Assembly: GCF_012933445.1 (NCBI RefSeq)
Contig: NZ_JABBNC010000006.1
Span: 186,001 to 250,000, forward strand
Direction: 5' to 3'
Length of the DNA stretch: 64,000 nt
From: Actinoplanes sp. TBRC 11911
GTDB taxonomy: Bacteria; Actinomycetota; Actinomycetes; Mycobacteriales; Micromonosporaceae
A program made the translations under genes and the position numbers. Of the stretch, positions 25,786-37,966 are shown piece by piece. The notes under the pieces were generated by a model. That model had not been told where the DNA came from and searched no databases. It saw only the letters and a list, made by a program, of their open reading frames with translations. Position 1 is the first letter of the stretch; every line of letters starts with the position of its first letter.

Positions 25786-26670
25786 CTACCGGACCAGGCG
25801 CGGCACCAACCGCACATAGGCGAGCATGCCCAGCACCTCCACCAGCGTCTGGGTGACGACCACCGCGGCCACGATCGGCGACAGCGCCAGAGCCAGCGGC
25901 AGCACCACCAGCGAGTTGCGGGTCGCCCCGGTGAACACCACCGCCCGCCCGGCCGGCACGTCGAGGCGGAACAGCCGCGCGACCCCCAGCCCCGCGAACG
26001 CCATGACCACCAGGAACAGCACGTAGCACGGCACCACCGCGGCCACCTCGGCGAACGAGATCCGCGCGATCTGGGACGCGACCACCACGAGCAGGGTCGC
26101 CGCCATCAGCGGCACGGACAGCACGTCCAGCCGCCGCGCCCATTTATGCGTGGCCCAGGCGAGCGCCAGCGGAATCACGATAAGCGTCAGGAACGCACGC
26201 GCCAGCGGCCCGGTGCTGCCGCCGAGAAACACCGGCAGCAGCGCCATCTGCACGATCAGCAGCAACGGCGTGGCGGCCAGCAGCCGCCGGTTGTCCGCGC
26301 CGGCCAGACCGCTGAACACGATCACGTAATCCACGCAAGGACACAGCAACACCAGCAGTACGCCGGTACGCGTCGACGAGTCCCCCGGTAAGAACGGGAC
26401 CATCGCCGCGACCACGAGCGGCACCACCACGAAGTTGACCACCAGGGCCGCGCCCAGAAACCGCCCGTCCCGCAGCGACCGCGCCAGTTCCCGCGCCGGC
26501 ACCTGCAGGAACGTCACGTAGAGCAGGGCCGCCAGCACCGGGTTGATCGCGTGCGAGAAACCCGGCCCGGCCTCCGGAGCCGCCCGGCCGATCGCGGCAC
26601 CCGCCGCGATCGCACCGAGATAGACGGCGACCTGATACCGGTTCAGCCCCGCGAGCGCGGCAGGCAGCAC
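25786..26670 (-). CDS. ACR3-type arsenite/BASS-family permease
   Basis: A ten-helix permease of about 294 residues in the bile-acid/arsenite transporter family. The diagnostic segment LLCPCVDYVIVFSGLAGADN lies mid-protein (the ACR3 Cys-containing helix), followed by RLLAATPLLLIVQMALLPVF and, late, VVFTGATRNSLVVLPLALAL. It probably extrudes arsenite or an organic acid. GTG 26670 is chosen, overlapping the upstream SEC-C gene by 28 bp. The longer GTG 26703 would overlap by 61 bp, and a CTG at 26646, overlapping the SEC-C stop as CTGA, would give the N-terminus LNRYQVAVYLG that best fits the family. Confidence 0.85.
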   Translation of the reverse strand: MLPAALAGLNRYQVAVYLGAIAAGAAIGRAAPEAGPGFSHAINPVLAALLYVTFLQVPARELARSLRDGRFLGAALVVNFVVVPLVVAAMVPFLPGDSSTRTGVLLVLLCPCVDYVIVFSGLAGADNRRLLAATPLLLIVQMALLPVFLGGSTGPLARAFLTLIVIPLALAWATHKWARRLDVLSVPLMAATLLVVVASQIARISFAEVAAVVPCYVLFLVVMAFAGLGVARLFRLDVPAGRAVVFTGATRNSLVVLPLALALSPIVAAVVVTQTLVEVLGMLAYVRLVPRLVR

Positions 26671-27635
26671 TTCTTGTACTTGAGACCGGACCCGCACCAG
26701 CACGCGCCGTTACGCTCCGGCGGCCAGTTGATCTGGCCGGGACCGGTCGCCACCTGACCGGCGTACCCGCCGCGGACCTGCGCGTCGGTCGGGTCGCCGT
26801 CGGCGCCGGCGAAGCGGGTCAGCCCGTCGACGGTGCCGGGCAGCAGCGTCAGCCCGGTGCGCCCGGTGCCGGTCAGCCGGACCATCTCCTTCTCCAGGTG
26901 GGCGCGGTGCTCGTCCCAGTTCGCGCCGTACGGCCCGGCGAGGCTCGGCCACTGCTCGAGAAGGCGGTCGAACTCGGCCTGCGGGAAGAACAGCAGGTCG
27001 TCGGCCGGCGCGGTGTCGCGCGCGGCGGCGTTGGCGAGCCGCGTCTCCAGCCGGTCGGCCAGGTTGTCGTGCTGGTCGTGCGGCATGTCCAGCAGGTGCC
27101 GGATGCGGTGCCGCTGCTGCAGCAGGAAGAACAGCGTCCCGGCGTCGTCCGCGCTGGTCGGCTCCGCGGTGCGCTCGGCCATCGCGGACCGCACCGCGTC
27201 GCTCAGCCACTCCTCGGCGAGCTGGGTGCGCCCGCCGACGGCCAGCGCGGCGCTGATGTACGCGGCGGCGTCCGAGTCCTTCGTCAGCAGCGGGCGCAGC
27301 GGCTCGAGCTCGGCGACCGCCTCGTCGCCGCGGCCGGCCCGGAACAGCAGCCGGGCGTGCAGCGCGTGGGCGGGACCGGCGCGGCCGTCGTCGCGCGTCC
27401 CGAACGCCTCGATGGCGTGCTCCACGTACCGCTCGGCGGCGTCGGCCTTGTTGCGGCTCTCGGCGATCTCGGCGGCGAGGGTGAGCGCGTACCCGGCGTC
27501 GTCCGGGTCGGCCAGCCCACCGGCGTCCACCGCGTGGGCCAGCTCGGCCGCGACGCCGAGCGGGTCGGCGGCGCCGAGGGCGGACTGCCGGATCTCGATT
27601 AGATCTGCGCTGGTCAGGTCAGCTTTCAATGGCAC
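26643..27635 (-). CDS. SEC-C motif protein
   Basis: A 330-residue protein. The N-terminal ~190 residues are TPR-like helical (AGYALTLAAEIAESRNKADA, AERYVEHAIEAFG), followed by a middle domain with LLFFPQAEFDRLLEQWPSLA and EMVRLTGTGRTGLTLLP. It ends in a C-terminal zinc-binding SEC-C motif, NGACWCGSGLKYKKCCLP, whose Cys-x-Cys...CC pattern is complete. SEC-C tails occur on SecA and many uncharacterised proteins and bind zinc. The start is GTG 27635. Co-transcription with the downstream permease is suggested by the overlap. Confidence 0.85.
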   Translation of the reverse strand: MPLKADLTSADLIEIRQSALGAADPLGVAAELAHAVDAGGLADPDDAGYALTLAAEIAESRNKADAAERYVEHAIEAFGTRDDGRAGPAHALHARLLFRAGRGDEAVAELEPLRPLLTKDSDAAAYISAALAVGGRTQLAEEWLSDAVRSAMAERTAEPTSADDAGTLFFLLQQRHRIRHLLDMPHDQHDNLADRLETRLANAAARDTAPADDLLFFPQAEFDRLLEQWPSLAGPYGANWDEHRAHLEKEMVRLTGTGRTGLTLLPGTVDGLTRFAGADGDPTDAQVRGGYAGQVATGPGQINWPPERNGACWCGSGLKYKKCCLPRSRG

Positions 27636-27693
27636 GACCAGACATTACTTCTACTCATGCACATATGACCGTTGATTTGAGTCTCACTTTTCG

Positions 27694-30795
<3,102 letters not shown>

Positions 30796-31049
30796 GGGTT
30801 TCTCCTCCGCCGGGATGCCGCCAACGGAGTGATCAGGCACTCCCCATCAGCGCCTCAAGTGCCCGCAAATGTTACCGCGCCCCGGCTACCGGATTAACGC
30901 GTCCAGTTTGTCCCAGATCACACCATCGGGTGAGGGCATCCGCGCTACCGTCGCTCGGATCGACACGCGCAGCAGCCACCCGGTTATCCGAGCCGCCCCG
31001 GGGGTAATTCGCTGATCTTGAGCTGTTTGGCTAAGGAGACTAAGGCACG

Positions 31050-31232
31050 ATGCGCATAACGCCCGATCCCGACCGTTACCCACCACTGGACCCCGGCGCG
31101 CCCATTCCGGACGACCCGGGTGAACTGGAACCCGACGCGCCGGATCCGCTCCCGCCACCGCCGATGGAACCCACCCCGGTGGAGCCCGAGCCGTCCGCGC
31201 CGGACCCGGACGAGGTCCCGGAACCGGCCTGA
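31050..31232 (+). CDS. short proline/acid-rich protein
   Basis: A 60-codon gene starting ATG with TAAGG five bases upstream (and AAGGAG further back). The product is almost entirely Pro, Asp and Glu (PDPDRYPPLDPGAPIPDDPG, PLPPPPMEPTPVEPEPSAPD) and has no domain, signal or membrane segment. It is divergent from ileS. Short PD-rich proteins of this style are common unnamed actinomycete genes. It is likely a real, intrinsically disordered protein of unknown role; low complexity makes certainty limited. Confidence 0.55.
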   Translation: MRITPDPDRYPPLDPGAPIPDDPGELEPDAPDPLPPPPMEPTPVEPEPSAPDPDEVPEPA

Positions 31233-31257
31233 GCGGCCCGGGCCCGCGGCCCCCGCC

Positions 31258-31764
31258 CTACCAGGCCTGATCGGGTCCGTGCCGCAACTGCCGCCAGGGC
31301 CGGCCTTGTTCGCCGGGCAGGCGGTCGGTCGCGAACCGCTCGTCGACCTTGTCCAGATCCTCCCGGCTCGGGCTCGGCCCGAGCCGGCCCAGCTCGGCGA
31401 ACAGCTCCTCGTTACCGGCCGGCGAGCTGACGAACAGCATCTTGCCGCCGGTCGCGGTGACGAACGTGTGGTAGGAGCCGCGCGGTACGACCACGATCGT
31501 GCCGGGCCCGCCGGAGAACTCCGCGTCGCCCACCCGGAAGTCGTACGTGCCTTCCAGGACGTAGGCGATCTTCATGAAGTCGTGGTGGGCGTGCGGCGGG
31601 TTCTCGGTGATGACGTCGTGGTGGAACACGAAGGCGCCCAGCGCGCCGTCCACGTCGGCGCCGCGCACCAGGATCTCCGGCCGGTGCGGCCCGCCGAGCT
31701 CGATCATCTCGCCCTCACCCGCCGCGACGGCCCATCCGTCGCGTCCCCAGCCGGTGTCGCCCAT
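31258..31764 (-). CDS. cupin-domain protein
   Basis: A 168-residue single-domain cupin. Motif 1 is PPHAHHDFMKIAYVLEGTYDF (metal ligands His-x-His-His with the following Glu), motif 2 PGTIVVVPRGSYHTFVTATG contains the last His. The core is preceded by FVFHHDVITEN. Such proteins are metal-dependent oxygenases, isomerases or sugar-binding regulators; no substrate is implied. ATG 31764 has AAGGGAG upstream. Single gene between the short Pro-rich gene and the antiporter; the C-terminal ~40 residues are a polar helical tail. Confidence 0.88.
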   Translation of the reverse strand: MGDTGWGRDGWAVAAGEGEMIELGGPHRPEILVRGADVDGALGAFVFHHDVITENPPHAHHDFMKIAYVLEGTYDFRVGDAEFSGGPGTIVVVPRGSYHTFVTATGGKMLFVSSPAGNEELFAELGRLGPSPSREDLDKVDERFATDRLPGEQGRPWRQLRHGPDQAW

Positions 31765-31830
31765 GCGTTCTCCCTTGAATCGAAGCCGGTCACCCTCTAC
31801 CGGACCTCAACGGGCGGCGCGTGTGATGGT

Positions 31831-33423
31831 TCAGTCGGTGACGGTGCGGCGTTGCAGGCGTACCTCCTCGGCGTCCAGGCGGGTCTGGATCGCGCGCATC
31901 ACGGAGTCGTCGATCGCGCCCTCGTCCCGCAGCCGGATCACCGTCGCCCGCTTGTGGTCGAGCGTGGCGCGGCTGAGCGCGGTGTACTGGCGGTCGTGGC
32001 GGGCCGCGTCCTCGTCCTCGTCGTCGAGCTGGTCGCCGCCCGCGTGCAGCACGTGCACGTGCCGTTCGAACTCGTGCTGGATCCGGTCGACCACCTCCTG
32101 GTCGACCTCGAGGCTCGCGGCGAGGTCGGGCAACGCCTTGAGCGCCTCCTCGCTGGCGGTCTCGTCGGCCAGCCGCCTCTCCCGGTCGTCCGAGTCGTCG
32201 CGCGGGAACCGCGCCCACCGGATCACCATGGGCAGCAGCAGGGCCTGGCCGACGAGCGTCACCACGATCACCCCGGTGGTGATGAAGATGATCTCGTCGC
32301 GGCCCGGGAACGGGGCGCCGGAGTCGACAGTGGTCGGTAACGCCAGGGCCGCGGCCAGCGACACCGCGCCCCGGAATCCGGCCACGCCGTTGACCACCCG
32401 GGCGCGCGCGCTGGAGCGCCGGGCCCGTTGCTGCGGCCGCCGGTCCAGGGCCCGGATGATGTACGGCGTGGTGAACAGCCACAGGAAGCGGACGCCGACC
32501 ACCACCGCGGAGACGACCCCGACCGCGATCAGGCCCTTGGTCAGCGCGATGCTGGTCAGCCCCCGGACCGAGGACTGCACCTCGAGCCCGATCAGCACGA
32601 AGAGAGCACCGTTGATCAGGTAGGTCGCGAGGTTCCAGAACGCCGTGGTCTGCTGCCGGGTGCCGGCGTGCCCGACCCGCGGCCCGGCCTGACTGATGAT
32701 CAGCCCGGCCACCACCACGGCCAGCACCCCGGACGCGTGCGCCGCCTCGGCCAGCAGGTACGCGGCGAACGGGATGACCACCACCGACACGTTCTCCAGC
32801 AGCGGGTCGTTGAGCCGGCGCCGGACCCACAGGCCCAGCCAGGCCACGATCACGCCGGCCAGCATCCCCGCGCCGTACGACAGCACCACCAGCCAGCCGA
32901 CGTGCAGGACGCTCAGGTGCTCGCCGCCCACCGTGAGGCCCACCGCAAGCCCGTAGATGACCAGCGCCGTCCCGTCGTTGACCAGGCTTTCCGCCCGCAT
33001 CACGACCATCGAGCTGCGGGGCAGCGCCCGGCCCAGGATGCCGACCGCGGTGGCGTCGGTCGGCGCGATCGCCGCGCCCAGCGCCCAGGCCGGCCCCCAC
33101 GGCAGCCCGAGCGCGTGCGCCGCCACCGCCACCACGCCCGCGGTCGCGACCACCAGCAGCGTCGCCATCAGCACGATGACCCGCAGGTAGTTGCGGATGC
33201 CGCGCAGCGAGGTGGTCAGGCTCTCCCAGTACAGCAGCGGCGGCAGGAAGACCAGCAGGACGATCTCCGGCGGCACCGACACACCGCGCAGGGCCGGCGC
33301 GAAGCCGAGCAGGATGCCGAGGGCGAGCTGCGGCACCGGCGGGGCGACGCCGAACCGCCGGGCGAGCACCCCGGCGGCGAGCAGCGCGAGGCCGAGGACG
33401 ACCACGAGTTCGAGTCCGAGCAC
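31831..33423 (-). CDS. CPA1-family Na+/H+ antiporter
   Basis: A 530-residue antiporter with about twelve N-terminal helices and a long cytoplasmic tail after about residue 395 (RFPRDDSDDRERRLADETAS). Diagnostic helices include LLVFLPPLLYWESLTTSLRG, GAAIAPTDATAVGILGRALP (the conserved PTD ion site) and the ESLVNDGTALVIYGLAVG motif with the essential ND pair. These support a functional monovalent cation/proton exchanger. GTG 33423 is the start. The gene is monocistronic and divergent from the PP2C gene. Regulation is not evident from sequence. Confidence 0.93.
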   Translation of the reverse strand: MLGLELVVVLGLALLAAGVLARRFGVAPPVPQLALGILLGFAPALRGVSVPPEIVLLVFLPPLLYWESLTTSLRGIRNYLRVIVLMATLLVVATAGVVAVAAHALGLPWGPAWALGAAIAPTDATAVGILGRALPRSSMVVMRAESLVNDGTALVIYGLAVGLTVGGEHLSVLHVGWLVVLSYGAGMLAGVIVAWLGLWVRRRLNDPLLENVSVVVIPFAAYLLAEAAHASGVLAVVVAGLIISQAGPRVGHAGTRQQTTAFWNLATYLINGALFVLIGLEVQSSVRGLTSIALTKGLIAVGVVSAVVVGVRFLWLFTTPYIIRALDRRPQQRARRSSARARVVNGVAGFRGAVSLAAALALPTTVDSGAPFPGRDEIIFITTGVIVVTLVGQALLLPMVIRWARFPRDDSDDRERRLADETASEEALKALPDLAASLEVDQEVVDRIQHEFERHVHVLHAGGDQLDDEDEDAARHDRQYTALSRATLDHKRATVIRLRDEGAIDDSVMRAIQTRLDAEEVRLQRRTVTD

Positions 33424-33584
33424 GCCATCATCCTGGACGTTCGCGCCCGCGCCCGCACAGCCGGGTAAGTGTGGCCGTCGTTACGCAAAGTGTCCGCGCG
33501 CGTACCCCACATCACTCTGTTTCATGCACCGACCAGTCGAATGACTCACGAAGAGCGGTCGCGCGGCAGCCTAGCGTCGCTGGC

Positions 33585-34343
33585 ATGACCACAACGCTTG
33601 CCGACGGGCGACGCGCGCGGACCACCGACTACCGGAGCCTGCTGACGCATCAGCAGGAGACGATCCGGGCCTTGCAGCAGACGATCCAGCCGTCCGGGGG
33701 GACGGCCGAGATCGCCGGCGTACGCGTGAGCGTGCGCTGCAACAGCGCCGAGCGTGGCCTGCACGTCGGCGGCGACTGGTACCTCACGATGCCGCTGCCG
33801 GGCGGCGACCTGCTGATCGCCGTCGGGGACGCGCGCGGGCACGGCCTGGGCGCGGCCGGCCTGATGCTGCGGCTGCGGTTCGCGATGGCGGCGCTCGCGG
33901 CCGAGGGCGCCATGCCGGCCATGATCCTGAACCGCCTCAACGACGTCCTGTGTCGGACCGGGACCGTGGCGGCGGCGACCGCGATCGTGGCGCTCTACCG
34001 GCCGGCGACGCGCGAGCTGCTGTCCGCACGAGCCGGGCACCCGCCGGCGGTGGTCAGCGACGGGGCGTCGACCACGATGCTGGCCGACGAGGGCGGGCCG
34101 GTGCTCGGCGTGGTGCCCGGGGTGGTGTACCGGCACACCCTGCACCGCCTGCACCCGGCCGATCAGCTGATTCTCTACACCGACGGCCTGCTCTGCCGGG
34201 ACGAGGCGATCGAGGACTGGGTGGACGCGGCGGCCGGCACGATCCGCGCGGCCGGCGGCGACGCCCGGGCCCTGCTGCACCGGGTCGACTACGACGCCTG
34301 CGGCGACGACGCCTGCCTGCTGATCGCGCAGTTACGACGCTGA
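33585..34343 (+). CDS. PP2C-type (SpoIIE/RsbU) phosphatase
   Basis: A 252-residue serine/threonine phosphatase. Metal-binding and catalytic segments are visible: GLHVGGDWYLTMPLPGGDLL, IAVGDARGHGLGAAGLML, RPATRELLSARAGHPPAV, the LILYTDGLLCRDEAI motif, and the C-terminal DDACLLIAQL. It has no N-terminal PAS, GAF or receiver domain, only a short coiled helix (TDYRSLLTHQQETIRALQQT). It probably dephosphorylates an anti-sigma-factor antagonist, the usual partner of this class, though no such gene is nearby. ATG 33585 starts after an AG-rich but weak site. Confidence 0.9.
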   Translation: MTTTLADGRRARTTDYRSLLTHQQETIRALQQTIQPSGGTAEIAGVRVSVRCNSAERGLHVGGDWYLTMPLPGGDLLIAVGDARGHGLGAAGLMLRLRFAMAALAAEGAMPAMILNRLNDVLCRTGTVAAATAIVALYRPATRELLSARAGHPPAVVSDGASTTMLADEGGPVLGVVPGVVYRHTLHRLHPADQLILYTDGLLCRDEAIEDWVDAAAGTIRAAGGDARALLHRVDYDACGDDACLLIAQLRR

Positions 34344-34425
34344 TCCGGGCCCCGGCGGTGACCGGGAACACCCCTCCTCCGGGCCTTCATGGAGGGAGCC
34401 AGATCACCCCGGGCAGAATGACCAC

Positions 34426-36396
34426 GTGGACTCAGCTCATGCCGTGGACCGGGGTCAACCGGTCCGCGCGAAAGAACCCGCCGCCGCCGGTCACGCCTTC
34501 GACCGGGGCCCGGTTCGCACCGCCTTGATCGTCGGCGCGCTCGGCGTCGTCTTCGGCGACATCGGCACCAGCCCGATCTACGCACTGCAGACGGTGTTCA
34601 ACCCGGACGACCCGCATCCGGTGCCGCTCACCTCGGCCAATGTCTACGGTGTCGTCTCGCTGATCTTCTGGTCCGTGATGATCATCGTGACATTGACGTA
34701 TGTCACGCTGGTCATGCGCGTCGGCAATGACGGTGAGGGCGGCGTCATGGCGCTGATCACACTGCTCCGACGGTTCGGTGGGTCACGCCGCCGCAAGACC
34801 GCGCTGGTCCTGGCCGCCGCCGGCATCTTCGGCGCGGCGCTGTTCTTCGGCGACAGCATGATCACCCCGGCGATCTCGGTGCTCTCCGCGGTCGAGGGTC
34901 TCGGGGTCGCCGAGCCCGGCCTCAAGGAGTTCGTCGTCCCGATCACCGCGGTGATCATCGTGCTGCTGTTCATGGTGCAGCGCCGGGGCACCGCCGTGGT
35001 GGGCCGCCTGTTCGGCCCGGTCATGATCGCCTGGTTCGTCGTGATCGGCGCGCTCGGCGTCAAAGCCATCGCCGAGCATCCGGAGATCCTCAAAGCCCTC
35101 TCCCCCACGTACGCCTTGACGTTCGTGGCCGGGCACTTCCACATCGCGTTCTTCGCCCTCGCCGCGGTCGTGCTGGCCTTCACCGGTGCCGAGGCGCTCT
35201 ACGCCGACATGGGCCATTTCGGACGGCGGGCGATCACCCGGGGCTGGCTCGGCCTGGTACTGCCCGCCCTGACCCTGTGCTATCTCGGTCAGGGGGCGCT
35301 GCTGCTGCACGACTCGACCGCGTACCGCAGCCCGTTCTTCCTGCTCGCGCCCGGCTGGGCGCAGTTCCCGCTGGTCGCGCTCGCCACCGCCGCCACCGTG
35401 ATCGCCGCCCAGTCCGTGATCACCGGCGCCTACTCGGTCGCCAACCAGGCGGGCCAGCTCGGCTACCTGCCGCGCATGCGGGTCGCGCACACGTCCGAGG
35501 CGACCATCGGCCAGATCTACGTCCCGTGGATCAACTGGGTCCTCATGGTGGCCGTCCTGGTGCTCGTCTTCGCGTTCCGCAGCTCGGCCGCCCTGGCGTA
35601 CGCGTACGGGATGGCGGTCATCATCACCATCACCATCACCACGCTGCTGTTCTTCTACCTGGCCCGGGTCCGCTGGAAGACGCCGCTCTGGATCGTCATC
35701 ACCGGCGGCGGGCTGCTGCTCATCGTCGACCTGCTGTTCCTCGCCGCGAACCTGACGAAGCTGGTGCACGGCGCGTGGGTGCCGCTGCTGATCGGCCTGC
35801 TCGCGTTCACCATCATGACGACCTGGCAGCGCGGCCGGCAGGTGGTCACCGCCGAGCGGGTCAAGGCCGAGGGTCCGCTGCGCGCGTTCGTCGACAAGCT
35901 GGCGAACCATCAGCCGCCGCTGCTGCGGGTGCCCGGCACCGCGGTCTTCCTCAACCGGGGCAAGCAGACCGCGCCGCTCGCACTGCGCGCCAACGTCGAA
36001 CACAATCACGTACGCCACGAGCACGTCGTCATCATGTCGATCGAGACGCTGCCGGTGCCCCGGGTGCCCGACTCGGAGCGCATCATGGTCGACGACCTGG
36101 GGTATTCGGGCGACGGCATCACGCACGTCAGCGCCCGCTTCGGATACATGGACGTGCCCGACGTGCGGGCCGCGCTGCGCCTGCTCAAGCCGAAGGACAC
36201 CGAGGGCGAGATCAGCATCGAGGACGCCTCGTACTTCCTGTCCAAGATCGAGCTGACCCGCGGCCCGGCCCCGACGATGGCGGTCTGGCGCAAGCGCCTG
36301 TTCATCGCCACCTCGTACATCACCGCCGACGCCGCCGAGTATTTCGGCCTGTCCCGCGACCGCACCGTCATCATGGGGTCCCGCATCGAGGTGTGA
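34426..36396 (+). CDS. kup: KUP-family potassium transporter
   Basis: A 656-residue potassium uptake protein. The signature GALGVVFGDIGTSPIYALQ is near residue 40, then AGIFGAALFFGDSMITPAIS, and GAEALYADMGHFGRRAI, with twelve helices followed by a ~180-residue cytoplasmic C-terminus (TAVFLNRGKQTAPLALRANV). It imports K+ with protons. GTG 34426 is the start in this frame. Immediately upstream (34370-34400) CCCTCC...GGAGGG can form a small hairpin, but no recognisable potassium or c-di-AMP riboswitch was seen. The gene is intact. Confidence 0.95.
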   Translation: MDSAHAVDRGQPVRAKEPAAAGHAFDRGPVRTALIVGALGVVFGDIGTSPIYALQTVFNPDDPHPVPLTSANVYGVVSLIFWSVMIIVTLTYVTLVMRVGNDGEGGVMALITLLRRFGGSRRRKTALVLAAAGIFGAALFFGDSMITPAISVLSAVEGLGVAEPGLKEFVVPITAVIIVLLFMVQRRGTAVVGRLFGPVMIAWFVVIGALGVKAIAEHPEILKALSPTYALTFVAGHFHIAFFALAAVVLAFTGAEALYADMGHFGRRAITRGWLGLVLPALTLCYLGQGALLLHDSTAYRSPFFLLAPGWAQFPLVALATAATVIAAQSVITGAYSVANQAGQLGYLPRMRVAHTSEATIGQIYVPWINWVLMVAVLVLVFAFRSSAALAYAYGMAVIITITITTLLFFYLARVRWKTPLWIVITGGGLLLIVDLLFLAANLTKLVHGAWVPLLIGLLAFTIMTTWQRGRQVVTAERVKAEGPLRAFVDKLANHQPPLLRVPGTAVFLNRGKQTAPLALRANVEHNHVRHEHVVIMSIETLPVPRVPDSERIMVDDLGYSGDGITHVSARFGYMDVPDVRAALRLLKPKDTEGEISIEDASYFLSKIELTRGPAPTMAVWRKRLFIATSYITADAAEYFGLSRDRTVIMGSRIEV

Positions 36397-37010
36397 GCGC
36401 CCAGGGCCAGGCGTTCGGGTTGCTTCACATGGCGGTTCCGCGATCGCGCGTTTGGCGTTGGGTGCGGCCATCAGAGCACGGCCGCCGGGGTGGAGGGTGA
36501 CGGTGGTCGTCAAAACCGGTGCCTGGCTGCATGCGTCTCACCATCCGGACCAGGTTTCCTGCATCGTGCGACTCACGTCCAAATAGGACGGATTTTTGCC
36601 CTGAATTGCGGCTTCTGCACCAGCTTTTCCCGCGCGATTTCGGGACCTTGGAGAGTTACGCCCACATATCAGCCATAACTCTCCAAGGTCTCCGGAAATC
36701 GGCTTCACCAACTGAAGCCGACGCACTCACCAGGCGCTTATGAACAGCTTTTGCGTCCGAACCGGTCGGTGAGCCACCCGGAGAACAGGGCTCTGAGCAC
36801 GGAGGACGAGGCTCCGAACCCGGTCATTCTGCGAGATGTCCAGTCCGCTGCCCGGTTCGGCGAGGCGTCCGGAGAGGTTGCCGACGATGGTGACCTCGCG
36901 GACTACCCATCCGGAAGCTGCATGAAGCAGCAAGGTTTACCGGGTGGTCACAAACGAGCGAAGCTCGCGTATCGTCTCGGGTCGTCCCCAACTACCGCAG
37001 GCCGGGTGAA
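36397..37010. other. non-coding spacer carrying hairpin repeat III
   Basis: No convincing gene. The spacer contains the third hairpin copy at 36645 without the box cluster. On the minus strand at 36738-36818 a frame reads SSVLRALFSGWLTDRFGRKS, resembling motif A of MFS transporters, but it has no start and may be chance or a decayed fragment. Confidence 0.6.
36645..36689 (+). repeat. 45-bp hairpin repeat, copy III
   Basis: Arms ACCTTGGAGAGTTA and TAACTCTCCAAGGT are perfect complements; compared with copy I the C-to-G change at the arm base is matched by G-to-C opposite. The loop is CGCCCACATATCAGCCA. This copy lacks both the leader and the box cluster of the composites. Confidence 0.95.
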
Positions 37011-37910
37011 ATGACTGAGAACCACGACGACGCGACGGAGCGTACCGAACCCGTCCTCGTACGCCCATACGTCAAGACCAACGACGACGAACCCGCGTCG
37101 GCGGAGACGTGGCCCGCGGCGTACCGGGAGAAAAAGGAAGAGACCGACACCGTTGTCCAGCCCGTGGTCGTGGACGAGGAGCCACCCGCCCCGGTTCCGT
37201 CGCGCCGGCGGCCCCGCCTGGTCCTGCGGCTGCTCGCGCTGATCGTCGGGGTCGCGCTCGCCGGCGGCGCCGCGTACCTGGTCCTCGGCGACAACGACTC
37301 GTCCGGGGCGCAGCCGGCCGCGCTCCTGCCGCGCCCGGACGACGTGGCGCCCACCGGCGACGCCCCCTCGGCGCCGGGCCGGACCACGCCCAGCGCGAAG
37401 GTGAGCAGCTCGGCCAGCGCCTCCGCGTCGGCCTCGGCCTCGATCCCGGCCTCAGTGCCGGCGGCGCCGCCGGTCAGCGGCAGCGTGGCGCCACCGACGC
37501 AGCAGACCACCACGACGGCGCCCGCCGCGCCGGGCCTCGATCCGCCACCGGCCGCCGACCGCTCCGGCAAGGTCACCGCGGCGAGCGGACGCTGCCTGAT
37601 GCGCGGCGGCCTGCTCGGCGTCGACGGCAGCCCGGTGCAGGTCGCCGACTGCGGCCTCGCGTCCACCTTCACCCTGGCCGCCGACGGCACGCTGCGCGTC
37701 TCCGGCCGCTGCGCGCAGATCACCGGCGACGGCACCGTCCGTATCGACGACTGTGCCGGTCAGGCCAGCGCGCAGTGGCGCGGCGGCCCCGGCGACTCGC
37801 TGGTGAACCCGGCCAGCGGCCAGTGCCTGACCGACCCGGGCCGCTCCGGCGCGACCGCCAAGGCCGCCGCGTGCACCGGCGGATCGGAGCAGACGTGGGC
37901 GCTGCCCTGA
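37011..37910 (+). CDS. membrane-anchored ricin-type beta-trefoil lectin protein
   Basis: A 299-residue protein: cytoplasmic acidic N-terminus (residues 1-~73), one membrane helix (LVLRLLALIVGVALAGGAAY), a Ser/Thr/Ala/Pro-rich stalk (~residues 95-190), and a C-terminal ricin-B-like domain (residues ~190-299) with the repeated QxW-type motifs: SGRCLMRGGLLGVDGSPVQV, SGRCAQITGDGTVRIDDC, and SGQCLTDPGRSGATAKAAAC ending EQTWALP. It probably binds carbohydrate at the cell surface. ATG 37011 follows CGGGTGAA. The same overall layout is frequent in Micromonosporaceae; ligand unknown. Confidence 0.85.
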   Translation: MTENHDDATERTEPVLVRPYVKTNDDEPASAETWPAAYREKKEETDTVVQPVVVDEEPPAPVPSRRRPRLVLRLLALIVGVALAGGAAYLVLGDNDSSGAQPAALLPRPDDVAPTGDAPSAPGRTTPSAKVSSSASASASASASIPASVPAAPPVSGSVAPPTQQTTTTAPAAPGLDPPPAADRSGKVTAASGRCLMRGGLLGVDGSPVQVADCGLASTFTLAADGTLRVSGRCAQITGDGTVRIDDCAGQASAQWRGGPGDSLVNPASGQCLTDPGRSGATAKAAACTGGSEQTWALP

Positions 37911-37966
37911 GTGCCGCGTGCTGCTCGTCACGGCGATCCCCGCCGCCCGCTCGCTAGCCTTGCGCT

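Noticed and set aside
30796..31049. T-box riboswitch upstream of ileS
   Set aside because: An ATC triplet and a TTGGCGGCATCC stretch are present, but no consensus GGTGGNACCGCG T-box or convincing stem I could be built by eye.
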